A DNA stretch of 64,000 nt, taken from the NCBI GenBank assembly GCA_038848005.1, contig JAWCNZ010000002.1, forward strand, positions 74,914 to 138,913, read 5' to 3'. This document shows positions 8,212 through 17,010 of this stretch, piece after piece. This DNA comes from JAWCNN01 sp038848005 (GTDB taxonomy: Archaea; Thermoproteota; Bathyarchaeia; Bathyarchaeales; Bathycorpusculaceae). Position 1 is the stretch's first letter. Every line of letters begins with the position of its first letter. Under the pieces are notes generated by a model. It did not search any database. It saw only the letters and a program-made list of their open reading frames with translations, and was not told where the DNA came from. The translations under genes were made by a program, and so were the position numbers.

Positions 8212-10071
8212 TTGTACGGGTATGCTGGCAGAATTCTTCACGTGAACTTAACAACTGGAAAGGCGCATACTGAACCTTTAAACGAGGATTATGCCAAAAA
8301 ATACATTGGTGGAATAGGTTTAGGCATGCGTTTGTGGCTTGACAATTCAAAAGCTGGGGTAGACCCATACAGTCCAGAAAACCCGCTTGTTTTGGCTACT
8401 GGACCAGTTTCTGGCACGGTTTGGCCGACGGGTGGAAACGGACATGCTTTTGTTTCGAAGTCTCCGCAAAGTTACGGTGTCGGCGAGTCTAAGTCGCATG
8501 GCTCTTTTGGAACAGAATTGAAAAGGGCTGGTTATGACGCTGTAATTTTTAAGGGTAAAGCTGAAAAGCCTGTTTACGTTTGGATTGATGATGATTCTGT
8601 TCAGCTTTTAAACGCTTCGCATTTGATGGGTAAATCGCCAGCTGAAACCGAAGATGCCATAAAGGAGGAGTTAGGCGATTATTACATTCGTGTTGCGGCT
8701 ATTGGCTTGGCTGGAGAAAAACTGGTTAGAATAGCGTGTATAATCAACGAGAAAACTAGGGCGGCTGGGCGTACGGGCATGGGCGCTGTTATGGGTTCAA
8801 AAAACCTTAAGGCGATTGCTGTGCGTGGTTCACGTGACATTACAGTGGCTAAACCAGCCGAGTTCATGGAATTCGTCAAGGAGTTCCACGAAAGAATGAA
8901 GGGCCCGGCCACGCAGAAGTATAGGACTTTGGGCACGCCTGAAAACGTTTTGGTTCACAACGCCTTGCAGTGTATGCCAACGAGAAATTACAATAACGCA
9001 TCGTTTGAAGGAGCGGAAAAAGTAAGCGGAGAAGCCCTAAACGAAAGATTCGTCGCAAAAGTTATCGGTTGCAGCTCATGTGCCATGCGATGTGAACACA
9101 TCTGCGTTGTTCCAGAAGGCCCCTACAAAGGCACAGTGACGAGAATGGAGTATGAACCGCTGTGGGCTTTAGGTCCATACTGTGGAGTGGACCGTTTAGA
9201 CGCAATTATAAAAGCGATGGACTTGTGCAACTATTATGGAATAGACTCTATAAGCGCTGGCGTAATCGTCGGTTTTGCCATGGACTGCTATGAAAATGGA
9301 ATATTAACTGCGCAGGACTTTGGTGGGATGGAAGCCAAATTTGGCAATCACGAAGCGTTGGTTGGGCTTATAGAAAAAATTGGTAAGCGTGAGGGGATAG
9401 GCGATATACTGGCGGAAGGCGTTAAAATTGCCGGAGAAAAAATCGGCAGGGGCGCGGAAAAACTTGCACAGCACATTAAAGGCGTGGAGGTTACGGGCTA
9501 CGACCTTAGATGCCTAAAAACGGCGGCTTTAGGCTTTGCTGTTTCATTCCGCGGAGCAGACCACAACAGGCATGGAGCTTATGCTTTCGACGTTAAGGGA
9601 AAAGTTAACAGGCTTGTAGCCGAGAAAGGCAGAGGAAAAATTGTTAAGGACATGGAAGACATTTACACCGTCATCGACTCGCTTATTATTTGCAAATTCT
9701 CAAGGGGAACATACTATAAGGAAGCTGAAGACTTGGCTAAGCTTTACAGTTTGGTGACTGGTTTCGAAACGGCACCCGAAGAGATTAGGCGAAGCGGCGA
9801 AAGAATAAACAACCTTGCCAGAATCTTCAATGTAAGAGAAGGCTTAAGCAGAAAAGACGACACGCTTCCATACAAGGTTATGCATCATCCAATTCCAGAC
9901 GAAGGCCCATCCAAAGGCGCTTATGTAAGCCAAGAAGAATTGGACTTGCTCTTAGACGATTATTACGCGGTTCGCGGATGGACGAGGGAGGGCATACCAA
10001 CAATTGAGAAGCTTAAGGAGTTGGGCATGGAAGACCTAATTCCAATAGTTGAAGATAAAATTGGAAGGTGA
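8212..10071 (+). CDS. aor: aldehyde ferredoxin oxidoreductase
   Basis: About 619 residues starting YGYAGRILHVNLTTG, the standard AOR N-terminus. The [4Fe-4S] motif is CSSCAMRC with the fourth Cys in GYDLRCLKT. Tungsten/molybdenum-bis-pterin contacts include GGIGLGMRLW and AAGRTGMGAVMGSKNLKA. It oxidises aldehydes to acids with ferredoxin, or the reverse. TTG at 8212 has GGAGG (8199-8203) 8 bases upstream and gives the family start; a TTG at 8197 would place the SD inside the gene. A TATA-like AATATAA lies near 8160. The next gene, 14 bases on, is its ferredoxin-like partner. Confidence 0.95.
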   Translation: MYGYAGRILHVNLTTGKAHTEPLNEDYAKKYIGGIGLGMRLWLDNSKAGVDPYSPENPLVLATGPVSGTVWPTGGNGHAFVSKSPQSYGVGESKSHGSFGTELKRAGYDAVIFKGKAEKPVYVWIDDDSVQLLNASHLMGKSPAETEDAIKEELGDYYIRVAAIGLAGEKLVRIACIINEKTRAAGRTGMGAVMGSKNLKAIAVRGSRDITVAKPAEFMEFVKEFHERMKGPATQKYRTLGTPENVLVHNALQCMPTRNYNNASFEGAEKVSGEALNERFVAKVIGCSSCAMRCEHICVVPEGPYKGTVTRMEYEPLWALGPYCGVDRLDAIIKAMDLCNYYGIDSISAGVIVGFAMDCYENGILTAQDFGGMEAKFGNHEALVGLIEKIGKREGIGDILAEGVKIAGEKIGRGAEKLAQHIKGVEVTGYDLRCLKTAALGFAVSFRGADHNRHGAYAFDVKGKVNRLVAEKGRGKIVKDMEDIYTVIDSLIICKFSRGTYYKEAEDLAKLYSLVTGFETAPEEIRRSGERINNLARIFNVREGLSRKDDTLPYKVMHHPIPDEGPSKGAYVSQEELDLLLDDYYAVRGWTREGIPTIEKLKELGMEDLIPIVEDKIGR

Positions 10072-10085
10072 TGGAGGCATAAGCC

Positions 10086-10583
10086 ATGGTGAAACTTCGT
10101 GAGAGAAAATTTGTTTCAGCCGACCCAGACAAATGCGTAGGCTGTCAGGTGTGCGAATACATTTGCTCTTGGGAAAAGGAAAAAGCGTTTAACCCGTTAA
10201 AGGCTAGAATAAGGGTTGTAAGGTTAAATCCGCTGGTGAACGTTTCAATTTCATGTAGGCTATGCGAAAATCCGCCGTGTGTTGCCGCTTGTCCAAGAGA
10301 CGCCCTAACACAGTCCGAAGAAACTGGAGTAATAATGGTTGACGAGGATAAATGCAACGGCTGCGGATGGTGCATAGAAGCATGCGACTACGGCGCAATA
10401 ATGATTCATCCAGACAAAAAAGTGGTTTTCGTCTGCGACTTATGCAAGGATAAAGGCGAACCCCAATGCGTCAAATGGTGTCCAGAAGAAGCCCTAGACC
10501 TAGTAACAGCCGACATCCTAGCGCAGAAAGCCCGCATAGCAGCCACCAAAAAGCTTTTCCAAGAAGCCATGAAAACCAAATAA
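10086..10583 (+). CDS. four-cluster ferredoxin, AOR partner (HycB/AorB-like)
   Basis: 165 residues with four Cys motifs: CVGCQVCEYIC, CRLCENPPCVAACP, CNGCGWCIEACDYGA and CDLCKDKGEPQCVKWCP, the pattern of the HycB/NrfC/DmsB electron-transfer family. It should carry electrons between AOR and soluble ferredoxin or another acceptor. ATG has GGAGG upstream (ggaggcataagccATG) and lies 14 bases after the AOR stop, so the two form an operon. No TAT or other signal peptide, so cytosolic. Confidence 0.9.
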   Translation: MVKLRERKFVSADPDKCVGCQVCEYICSWEKEKAFNPLKARIRVVRLNPLVNVSISCRLCENPPCVAACPRDALTQSEETGVIMVDEDKCNGCGWCIEACDYGAIMIHPDKKVVFVCDLCKDKGEPQCVKWCPEEALDLVTADILAQKARIAATKKLFQEAMKTK

Positions 10584-10599
10584 CAAAACCTAAAATTTC

Positions 10600-10639
10600 A
10601 AATGTTGTTGTTACAGAAAATTCCACCCCAACAACATTT
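10600..10639. repeat. 40-bp dispersed palindrome, copy 2
   Basis: AAATGTTGTTG (10600-10610) and CAACAACATTT (10629-10639) form a perfect 11-bp inverted repeat around an 18-base spacer, followed by AAGCC. It lies in the 70-base gap between two convergent genes (ferredoxin and MBL hydrolase), a natural place for a bidirectional terminator. Same geometry as copies at 13-52 and 61017-61056. Confidence 0.65.
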
Positions 10640-10653
10640 AAGCCAAACCACAC

Positions 10654-11265
10654 TCAGCCTTGCATAAACTCTATAAATTCTTCAAGCGTCCGCCTCTTCA
10701 AAACGTAGTTCGTTCTTTTTTCCATGCCTATTGTTGAATGTGACTGTGCGCCATAATCGTGTCCAGGATAAACCTCTACGTAATCGTCGAGTTTCATGAG
10801 TTTGTTGAATAGGCTGTGGTACATCTCCCTTGGGTTTCCGCCTGGCAAGTCTGTTCTGCCGCATTCGCCCACGAAAAGCGTATCGCCCGTAAGCAACTTT
10901 TCGCCGTTTACGAGTAGGCAAATACTGTCTGGAGTGTGCCCAGGTGTGTGAATAACTTTTATTTGGATTTTGCCCACTGTTAGGGTGTCGCCGTCTTCCA
11001 CGCCTATGTCCTTGCTTATCCATGATGATTTGTGGGCAACTATTTTTGCATTAAAAGCGTATTTGAGGTTTTCATTGCTTGCGGTGTGGTCGCCGTGACC
11101 GTGCGTATTAAAAATGTATTTTAGGCTGAGTTTATTTTCCCTTAAAATTTGTGTTAGAACATCTGCGTTGAAGCTTGGGTCGACAACGGCGGCTTCTCTT
11201 GTGGTTTCATCTGCAATTATATAAGAGAAATTGTCGCCATACCGCCTTATCTGTCTAAAAAACAT
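10654..11265 (-). CDS. metallo-beta-lactamase fold hydrolase (glyoxalase II-like)
   Basis: 203 residues with the metal-binding THGHGDHTASN motif, His in HTPGHTPDS, Asp in LTGDTLFVG and the later VEVYPGHDYG. The layout fits glyoxalase II or persulfide dioxygenase-type hydrolases. It would hydrolyse a thioester or similar small substrate in the cytosol. The preceding gene on this strand (463 residues, ends 11281) is 16 bases away, so they may share a transcript. Confidence 0.88.
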   Translation of the reverse strand: MFFRQIRRYGDNFSYIIADETTREAAVVDPSFNADVLTQILRENKLSLKYIFNTHGHGDHTASNENLKYAFNAKIVAHKSSWISKDIGVEDGDTLTVGKIQIKVIHTPGHTPDSICLLVNGEKLLTGDTLFVGECGRTDLPGGNPREMYHSLFNKLMKLDDYVEVYPGHDYGAQSHSTIGMEKRTNYVLKRRTLEEFIEFMQG

Positions 11266-11280
11266 AGGCGTTTTCCCCTT

Positions 11281-12672
11281 TTATTTGCGAATGAAATTTT
11301 CGGCTGGAAGGGTTTCCACTTTCATTCCAAGCCTTGCCAAATCACCTAAATTTTCAACACAGCCAATGCTTGCGTCAATGTTGTGATGTTTGGGATGTGC
11401 CCACATGTGGCTTGGTGCCAAATTAAACTGTAATGGAATTTCTGGTGGTATGCCAAATTTTTCCTTGAAACTGCTCATTAATAAACCAGTGTTGTATGCA
11501 TACCGCACTGTGATGTAGCTTTTCACAAGTTGTGAAGCGCCAAAAGCGCCTATGCCATGCCACAAAGCGGCGTTTTCAGGCGAAGCCAACATGTAAAGGA
11601 AAAATTGTGGGGAAGACGGCGTTTCTGCATAATTGTAATTCACAAGTTTTTCGCCTTCAACCGTGAAGTGGTCGTCAGCTTCTGCTATGCTTATGTCTGA
11701 TGGGTCTATTGCGTTTGGATAAAGCGGAGAAGTCACATAATCCACCTTAACGCTTTTAAGCGCTGCTCCACTGAAGTAAATTTTCCCTTTAACAGCACGT
11801 TTGGAGCCATAACCCCGTCGTGAATGCGGAACAGTTAACAGTGTTGTTCGACTTTTTATGCTTCTACCAACGCAATTATACAAAAACTCAACAACTCCAT
11901 AATCTTTATGTGCTTCACGCATAATCTGATGCAACAACCCATCAGATTTTTCGCTTTTTAAAACAGCGAGTGGCATGCGCATCGCGTACAAGTCAAGGTT
12001 TATCCCGAAAGCTTCTGAAAATTTTTCCATAAACTCATATTTCACAGCGTCCACCACATCCATGTAATCGCCGTATGCATGAAGATACCGCCCAACCGTT
12101 TCTATTTCCGCCATACTAATCAATGAACCCTCATACTTCCGCACAAATTTCTGATCTATTGCAAGCTTTTCCGTTTTCACCGTGGCAACTGGAAAGGCGC
12201 TTTGCCCGCTGGCAACTATTGACTCTTTAAGCGGATTCATGGAGTACCTGTCAGGTTCAATATCGTCTGTATTAAGCAGAAAAGGCAAGATTAATCCTTC
12301 TGGAGGTTTTTTCAATCTCTCGCATATTGCGTCAACGTCTCGGCTGTCAACTTCGTGAAGCCCAACAGCGTAAAAGTGGTTGCCACAAGCCTCCAAAAGC
12401 CTAGCGGCAATTATTCCCTGAACCTCTTCAACGGTTAACTGCGGATTTGAATATTCAACTGAACTTCTTAGGAAAAAATGTCCGCCGTCAACTGACACGT
12501 CAAATTTTCGCCCATTTTTGAAATAAAACAAGCGAATGCTTTTATTTTTGTTTAAATCGTTCTTTTCTTTGAATTTAGATAGTTCCCTCACAAGCGTTTC
12601 AACGCATTGCCAAGAACTTTTAAGGAAATCTGTAACAAGCATCCTCGCTAAATCGTCAGGCATACCCATCAA
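11281..12672 (-). CDS. unrecognised 463-residue protein
   Basis: I do not recognise the family. The protein is soluble (no TM or signal segment), with mixed alpha/beta character. Distinctive segments are a basic patch HSRRGYGSKRAVKGK in the middle, LWHGIGAFGASQLVKSY towards the end, and a His-rich HMWAHPKHHNIDAS followed by IGCVENLGDLA near the C-terminus. The clustered histidines could bind metal. The start overlaps the GNAT gene stop by 4 bases, and the MBL hydrolase follows after 15 bases: an acetyltransferase / unknown / hydrolase operon. Confidence 0.75.
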   Translation of the reverse strand: MMGMPDDLARMLVTDFLKSSWQCVETLVRELSKFKEKNDLNKNKSIRLFYFKNGRKFDVSVDGGHFFLRSSVEYSNPQLTVEEVQGIIAARLLEACGNHFYAVGLHEVDSRDVDAICERLKKPPEGLILPFLLNTDDIEPDRYSMNPLKESIVASGQSAFPVATVKTEKLAIDQKFVRKYEGSLISMAEIETVGRYLHAYGDYMDVVDAVKYEFMEKFSEAFGINLDLYAMRMPLAVLKSEKSDGLLHQIMREAHKDYGVVEFLYNCVGRSIKSRTTLLTVPHSRRGYGSKRAVKGKIYFSGAALKSVKVDYVTSPLYPNAIDPSDISIAEADDHFTVEGEKLVNYNYAETPSSPQFFLYMLASPENAALWHGIGAFGASQLVKSYITVRYAYNTGLLMSSFKEKFGIPPEIPLQFNLAPSHMWAHPKHHNIDASIGCVENLGDLARLGMKVETLPAENFIRK

Positions 12673-13508
12673 CCTCTCTCTAGGGATTCAGCCACGTAAA
12701 CGCAGTCTTTTAGGTTTGCCTGTTTTAAAAACATTCTTGCAACATCAAAACATTCTTTAAACCCAAAGTTGACAAGAAACTCTCTTAGGGTTGATTCATT
12801 TTTCGGGATGCACAGCGTTGCGTGGTAGCCGTTGATTTGGTTAAAAACAGTTTTGATTAGATCTATGGCAATTTGGCTATGTTCCCTATTGCAGATTAAC
12901 GGTCCTATTTCTGCTAAACCATCATAAATCTTCGCCATAACATAACCGCATATCCGCCCGTTCTCAGCATAAAAATAGCATAAACTCTTTATTTTATGGA
13001 ATATAGCTTCTAAAAGTTTTTTTCTCGAAGCGTTTAGGCATAGGCTGTCGTAAGCGATTATTTGCTGTAAATCCTCCGCTTTTGCCCTTTTAATGTTTGA
13101 TTCAACATGTATTTTGCGGGTTTTTCCCTCCAAAACCGTGAATGTGGCATCGTATTTGAAGCCGAACCTCCCATAAAACCGCACTGCTTCCAAGTAAGCA
13201 TATAAACCAACGTTTTCCGCGCCTTTGCCGGTCAAGTAGTTAATGGCGTGTCTAACCAGCTGGGAAGCCCCGCCCCTTCGCCTATGCTTTTCCTCTACAA
13301 TTAGGGTTCCAAGCCAGCCCAGCCGCCCAAAACTTATGGAAGTTATAATCCCAATTTTTTCAGAACCGCTGAAAAGCGTAAAACAGCCTTCTGGCTCCAA
13401 TTCAGTCATAAACTGGAAATCTTCTTCCACAAAACCCCAATTTCTAGTGTCGGTTAAGCGAACAGCAAAACCATAATCTTCAGCGGACATTTTACAAACA
13501 TGAAACAT
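12669..13508 (-). CDS. GNAT acetyltransferase, two-domain
   Basis: 279 residues. The N-terminal GNAT domain has LGTLIVEEKHRRRGGASQLVRHA, the acetyl-CoA pyrophosphate loop (R/Q-x-x-G-x-A variant). A second, more divergent GNAT-like half follows (from about residue 130, with YVMAKIYDGLAEIGPLIC). This twin layout is seen in family members resembling YitH/HolE acetyltransferases. Substrate unknown. It leads an operon with the unrecognised 463-residue protein, with which it overlaps by 4 bases. Confidence 0.85.
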   Translation of the reverse strand: MFHVCKMSAEDYGFAVRLTDTRNWGFVEEDFQFMTELEPEGCFTLFSGSEKIGIITSISFGRLGWLGTLIVEEKHRRRGGASQLVRHAINYLTGKGAENVGLYAYLEAVRFYGRFGFKYDATFTVLEGKTRKIHVESNIKRAKAEDLQQIIAYDSLCLNASRKKLLEAIFHKIKSLCYFYAENGRICGYVMAKIYDGLAEIGPLICNREHSQIAIDLIKTVFNQINGYHATLCIPKNESTLREFLVNFGFKECFDVARMFLKQANLKDCVYVAESLERG

Positions 13509-13658
13509 GCTTTTCCCTTAAACTGTAAATTCCAAATTCATAAACTTTTATCTTTAAATTATCCCTTTATGACTGGAAAATTTTCACGTTTATCCATAAA
13601 AGGTGTTGTTGAAGTAGCGTAAAAAAGATAAAGAAGGGTTTTCGCAATAACCAATTGT

Positions 13659-15794
13659 ATGGATGAGGTTAGACTTATCGTTTCTGAGGCTTCCACAAGG
13701 GATGTTGGAAGAAAGATAGCCAGAATTTCAATGAAAGCTATGAGGGAGCTTGGCGTTTCGTCAGGAGATGTTATTGAAATCGTTGGAAAGCGCTCCACAT
13801 GCGCCATTGTTTGGCCGTTGAGTTCTGCGGAAAGAGAAGATTTAATAAGCGTTGACGGGCTTCTGAGAAAAAGCGCTGGAGTATCCCTCAACGACTATGT
13901 TAATGTTAGAAAGGCCACCGTGAAAGAGGCTAAGTCTATAACGCTTTCACCAAGCGGATACAGACTCAGCGGGTTAGACGAGGACTTTGGTGTACATGTG
14001 AAATCTCTCCTTACAGATAAGCCCTACATGGTTGGAGATTACATTTCAATTCCAATATTTGGAGGAAACCCAATATACTTCAATGTGGTTTCAACAAAGC
14101 CAAAGGGGATAGTTATAGTTTCAGACAACACGAAGGTTGAGGTTTTAGAGCAACCCCAAGAGGCTGTAACTGGACGTCCAATAGTGACATACGAGGACAT
14201 TGGAGGATTAAACGAAGAAGTTCAAAGGATTAGAGAAATGGTGGAACTACCTCTTAGGCATCCAGAGCTCTTCGAAAGGCTTGGGATAGAGCCTCCAAAG
14301 GGGGTGTTGCTTCATGGACCGCCGGGATGCGGCAAGACTTTGCTGGCTAAGGCTGTTGCAAACGAGGCTGAAGCCAACTTTTACTCGATAAACGGTCCAG
14401 AAATAATGAGCAAGTTTTACGGGGAATCTGAAGCTAGGCTTAGAGAAATTTTCCAGCAAGCCCAACAGAACGCTCCAAGCATAATATTCATCGATGAAGT
14501 GGACGCCATAGCCCCGAAAAGGGAAGAGGTAAGCGGAGAAGTTGAGAAAAGGGTTGTGTCCCAGCTTCTCACGTTAATGGATGGTCTTCAGTCTAGAGGG
14601 CAACTCGTTGTTATAGCGGCAACAAACAGGCCTAACGCTGTAGATCCAGCCCTAAGAAGGCCTGGAAGGTTTGACAGAGAGATAGAAATAGGGATTCCCG
14701 ACAGGAAGGGTAGACTTGAAATATTGCAGATTCACACTCGAAACATGCCGCTGGACAACGACGTAAGTTTAGAGAGGATTGCCGATATAACTTACGGATA
14801 CACGGGCGCCGATCTCGCAGCGCTATGCAAGGAAGCCGCAATGAAGGCTCTGCGCAGGTACATCACTAAAATAGACTTGGAAATGGAGAGGATACCGCCC
14901 GAAGTGTTGAAGGAAATGCATGTTAAATATGAGGATTTCATGAGCGCATACAGGGATATAGTGCCAACAGCCATGAGAGAAGTATACATTGAAACGCCGA
15001 ACGTGCATTGGGAAGACGTTGGAGGTTTAGATGACGTTAAACAAAAGCTCAAGGAAATGGTTGAATGGCCGCTTAAGAATCCGGAAAAGTTCAAGAAAAT
15101 AGGGATTAAACCTCCGAAGGGTATACTCCTTTACGGCCCTCCGGGATGTGGAAAAACCTTGATTGCAAAGGCTGTGGCAACGGAAAGCGGAGCGAACTTC
15201 ATATCCATAAGAGGCCCAGAAGTTTTTTCCAAATGGGTTGGAGAGTCAGAAAGAGCTGTAAGGGAGATTTTCCGCAAAGCCAGAATGGCAGCTCCATCAA
15301 TAATTTTCATTGACGAAATAGACTCCATAGCATCAAAAAGGGAGCTTAGCCTCGGAGACTCAGCCGTTACTGAAAGGGTTATAAGCCAACTTTTAACCGA
15401 AATGGATGGGCTAGTAGCCCTAGAAAACGTGGCTGTTTTGGCTGCAACAAACAAGCCCCACTTGATCGATGATGCCTTGTTAAGGCCAGGCCGCTTCGAT
15501 TATCTTGTCTATGTTCCGAAACCAGACCGCAAAGCTAGACTTGAAATACTCAAAGTGCACACGAGAAATATGCCCTTGCAAGGGGTAAACCTTGAAGAAA
15601 TAAGCGAAAAAACAGAGGGTTTTTCTGGGGCAGACCTTGAAGCTTTATGTAGAGAGGCGGGGTTAAACGCTATAAGAAAAGATGTTGACAAAGTTACGGC
15701 TGAAGACTTCCAAGAAGCCCTTCAAAAAATCAAGCCGAGCATAACGCCTCAAGCGGAAAACAGATATAAACTATTCGAGCAAAGAAAAGAATAA
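13659..15794 (+). CDS. cdc48: CDC48/VCP AAA+ ATPase
   Basis: 711 residues. N-domain (double-psi beta barrel plus four-stranded barrel, to about 180) then two AAA modules. Walker A GPPGCGKTLLAK is near residue 220 and GPPGCGKTLIAK near 493; Walker B is IIFIDEVDAI and IIFIDEIDSI; both have the second region of homology (AATNRPN..DPALRRPGRFD and AATNKPH..DDALLRPGRFD). It is a hexameric unfoldase working with the archaeal proteasome. Unlike some archaeal homologues there is no long C-terminal tail. Monocistronic by spacing. Confidence 0.97.
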   Translation: MDEVRLIVSEASTRDVGRKIARISMKAMRELGVSSGDVIEIVGKRSTCAIVWPLSSAEREDLISVDGLLRKSAGVSLNDYVNVRKATVKEAKSITLSPSGYRLSGLDEDFGVHVKSLLTDKPYMVGDYISIPIFGGNPIYFNVVSTKPKGIVIVSDNTKVEVLEQPQEAVTGRPIVTYEDIGGLNEEVQRIREMVELPLRHPELFERLGIEPPKGVLLHGPPGCGKTLLAKAVANEAEANFYSINGPEIMSKFYGESEARLREIFQQAQQNAPSIIFIDEVDAIAPKREEVSGEVEKRVVSQLLTLMDGLQSRGQLVVIAATNRPNAVDPALRRPGRFDREIEIGIPDRKGRLEILQIHTRNMPLDNDVSLERIADITYGYTGADLAALCKEAAMKALRRYITKIDLEMERIPPEVLKEMHVKYEDFMSAYRDIVPTAMREVYIETPNVHWEDVGGLDDVKQKLKEMVEWPLKNPEKFKKIGIKPPKGILLYGPPGCGKTLIAKAVATESGANFISIRGPEVFSKWVGESERAVREIFRKARMAAPSIIFIDEIDSIASKRELSLGDSAVTERVISQLLTEMDGLVALENVAVLAATNKPHLIDDALLRPGRFDYLVYVPKPDRKARLEILKVHTRNMPLQGVNLEEISEKTEGFSGADLEALCREAGLNAIRKDVDKVTAEDFQEALQKIKPSITPQAENRYKLFEQRKE

Positions 15795-15992
15795 ATTATG
15801 TTGAAAAGAGCTGAAAATTGCATTTAACTATTTTCGGGTTTTTCCAAGGCTTCTCAGGAAGACGGTTTGAGTTTGGAATAAAACTTTTATCTGCAAAGCA
15901 CAAAAACTAGAGGAGACTAGCAATTCTGCACTTTGAAAGCCCTAGCAAAATTGAAGCTGTACATAAACGCCGTGACGCCCGAGTGAAAAGAC

Positions 15993-16532
15993 ATGGGTAA
16001 TCCGCAGTTAAACGTTGAAATAACACGTAAAGCCAAAATTACAACTTACCCCTTCACTGAATATTTCAAAGGCTTCGAAAAGGTTGAAGCTGTAAGGCGA
16101 ATTTTCGGCGAGAAAACCGAGGATGTTCTGCGCAATTTAAGGGTTGAATTTGTTGGGAGACGGGGTTACATGGGCGTCAGCGACGAAGACGGACACTTAT
16201 TTATAAGCGCATCCTACCTAAACAACGGAGATTTAATTGACATTTACCTCGACATTATCCACGAGCTGGTACACGTAAAACAGTTCATGGATGGAAAAGA
16301 GCTTTTCGACGAGCGGTACGGCTACGTGGACAGACCAACAGAAATAGAGGCTTACCGCATAACAGTCGAAGAAGCACGGCGTTTGGGGTTAAGCAACAAA
16401 AGAATACTGGAATATTTAAAAACGGAGTGGATAACCGAAAAAGACCTGAAACGGCTGGCTAAAACCATCGGCGTAAAATACACACAAGACGAAAAAGCGG
16501 AAAAGACGCCTACAACCCAACAAGCAATTTAG
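15993..16532 (+). CDS. small HExxH metallopeptidase-like protein
   Basis: 179 residues. IIHELVHVKQ at about residues 88-97 is an HExxH zinc motif, and PTEIEAYRITVEEA about 25 residues on offers a third ligand Glu, a gluzincin-like arrangement. No signal peptide or TM. The N-terminal half is beta-rich (VEFVGRRGYMGVSD, HLFISASYL); the C-terminus is charged. Could be a cytosolic peptidase of the ImmA/IrrE or SprT-like kind, but I cannot place the exact family. The 198-base region before it has no visible gene. Its 3' end overlaps the convergent maturation protease gene by 23 bases. Confidence 0.72.
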   Translation: MGNPQLNVEITRKAKITTYPFTEYFKGFEKVEAVRRIFGEKTEDVLRNLRVEFVGRRGYMGVSDEDGHLFISASYLNNGDLIDIYLDIIHELVHVKQFMDGKELFDERYGYVDRPTEIEAYRITVEEARRLGLSNKRILEYLKTEWITEKDLKRLAKTIGVKYTQDEKAEKTPTTQQAI

Positions 16533-17010
16533 ACAAGGTTTCTGTAACCTTTTCTGCATAAAATTCAAGCTCAACGGTTAATCCCTCTCCGAAATCGGTT
16601 TTGTTCGGCTGTATCAACAACAAAGCAATTTTCGCCCCACAAGTTTTGGCGATGTACTCGCAGAACATCCGCAGTGGAAGCATATGCGACGTAAAGGCTG
16701 GAAAACTGGTTAACTCCTCTGGATTCACAAGCTTCGTCATTCCAGGTTTTAAACCCAAAACCGCAGCGTCTATGAGGAGGATATGCGTCGGGTTAAACTC
16801 CAATATTTGTTGTAAGGCGTTTTCTGGAACGGTTTCGCATTCGACAAGCAAAACTTTGCTGGAAACTTTTCCACGTAGTTTTTGGACGATTTTGACGCCG
16901 ACGTAATCGTCCATGCGGATGGGATTGCCAACCCCCGCTACAACAACCCTTTCAGCATCAGAAAACCACTTCTTCAACTTTTTTTCCAACAAAACTAAAC
17001 TGTCCATCAT
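16510..17010 (-). CDS. hydrogenase maturation endopeptidase (for MvhA)
   Basis: 166 residues with the HycI/HyaD-type start VVVAGVGNPIRMDDYVGV (Ni-sensing Asp/Glu region), DAAVLGLKPG and SHMLPLRMFCEYI (His). This aspartate/His-coordinated protease removes the C-terminal tail of the [NiFe] large subunit after Ni insertion. It overlaps the mvhA stop by 4 bases as the last gene of the Hdr-Mvh operon; MvhA indeed has a 25-residue tail to be cut. A second homologue at 33800 serves, presumably, the other hydrogenase. Confidence 0.9.
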   Translation of the reverse strand: MMDSLVLLEKKLKKWFSDAERVVVAGVGNPIRMDDYVGVKIVQKLRGKVSSKVLLVECETVPENALQQILEFNPTHILLIDAAVLGLKPGMTKLVNPEELTSFPAFTSHMLPLRMFCEYIAKTCGAKIALLLIQPNKTDFGEGLTVELEFYAEKVTETLSKLLVGL

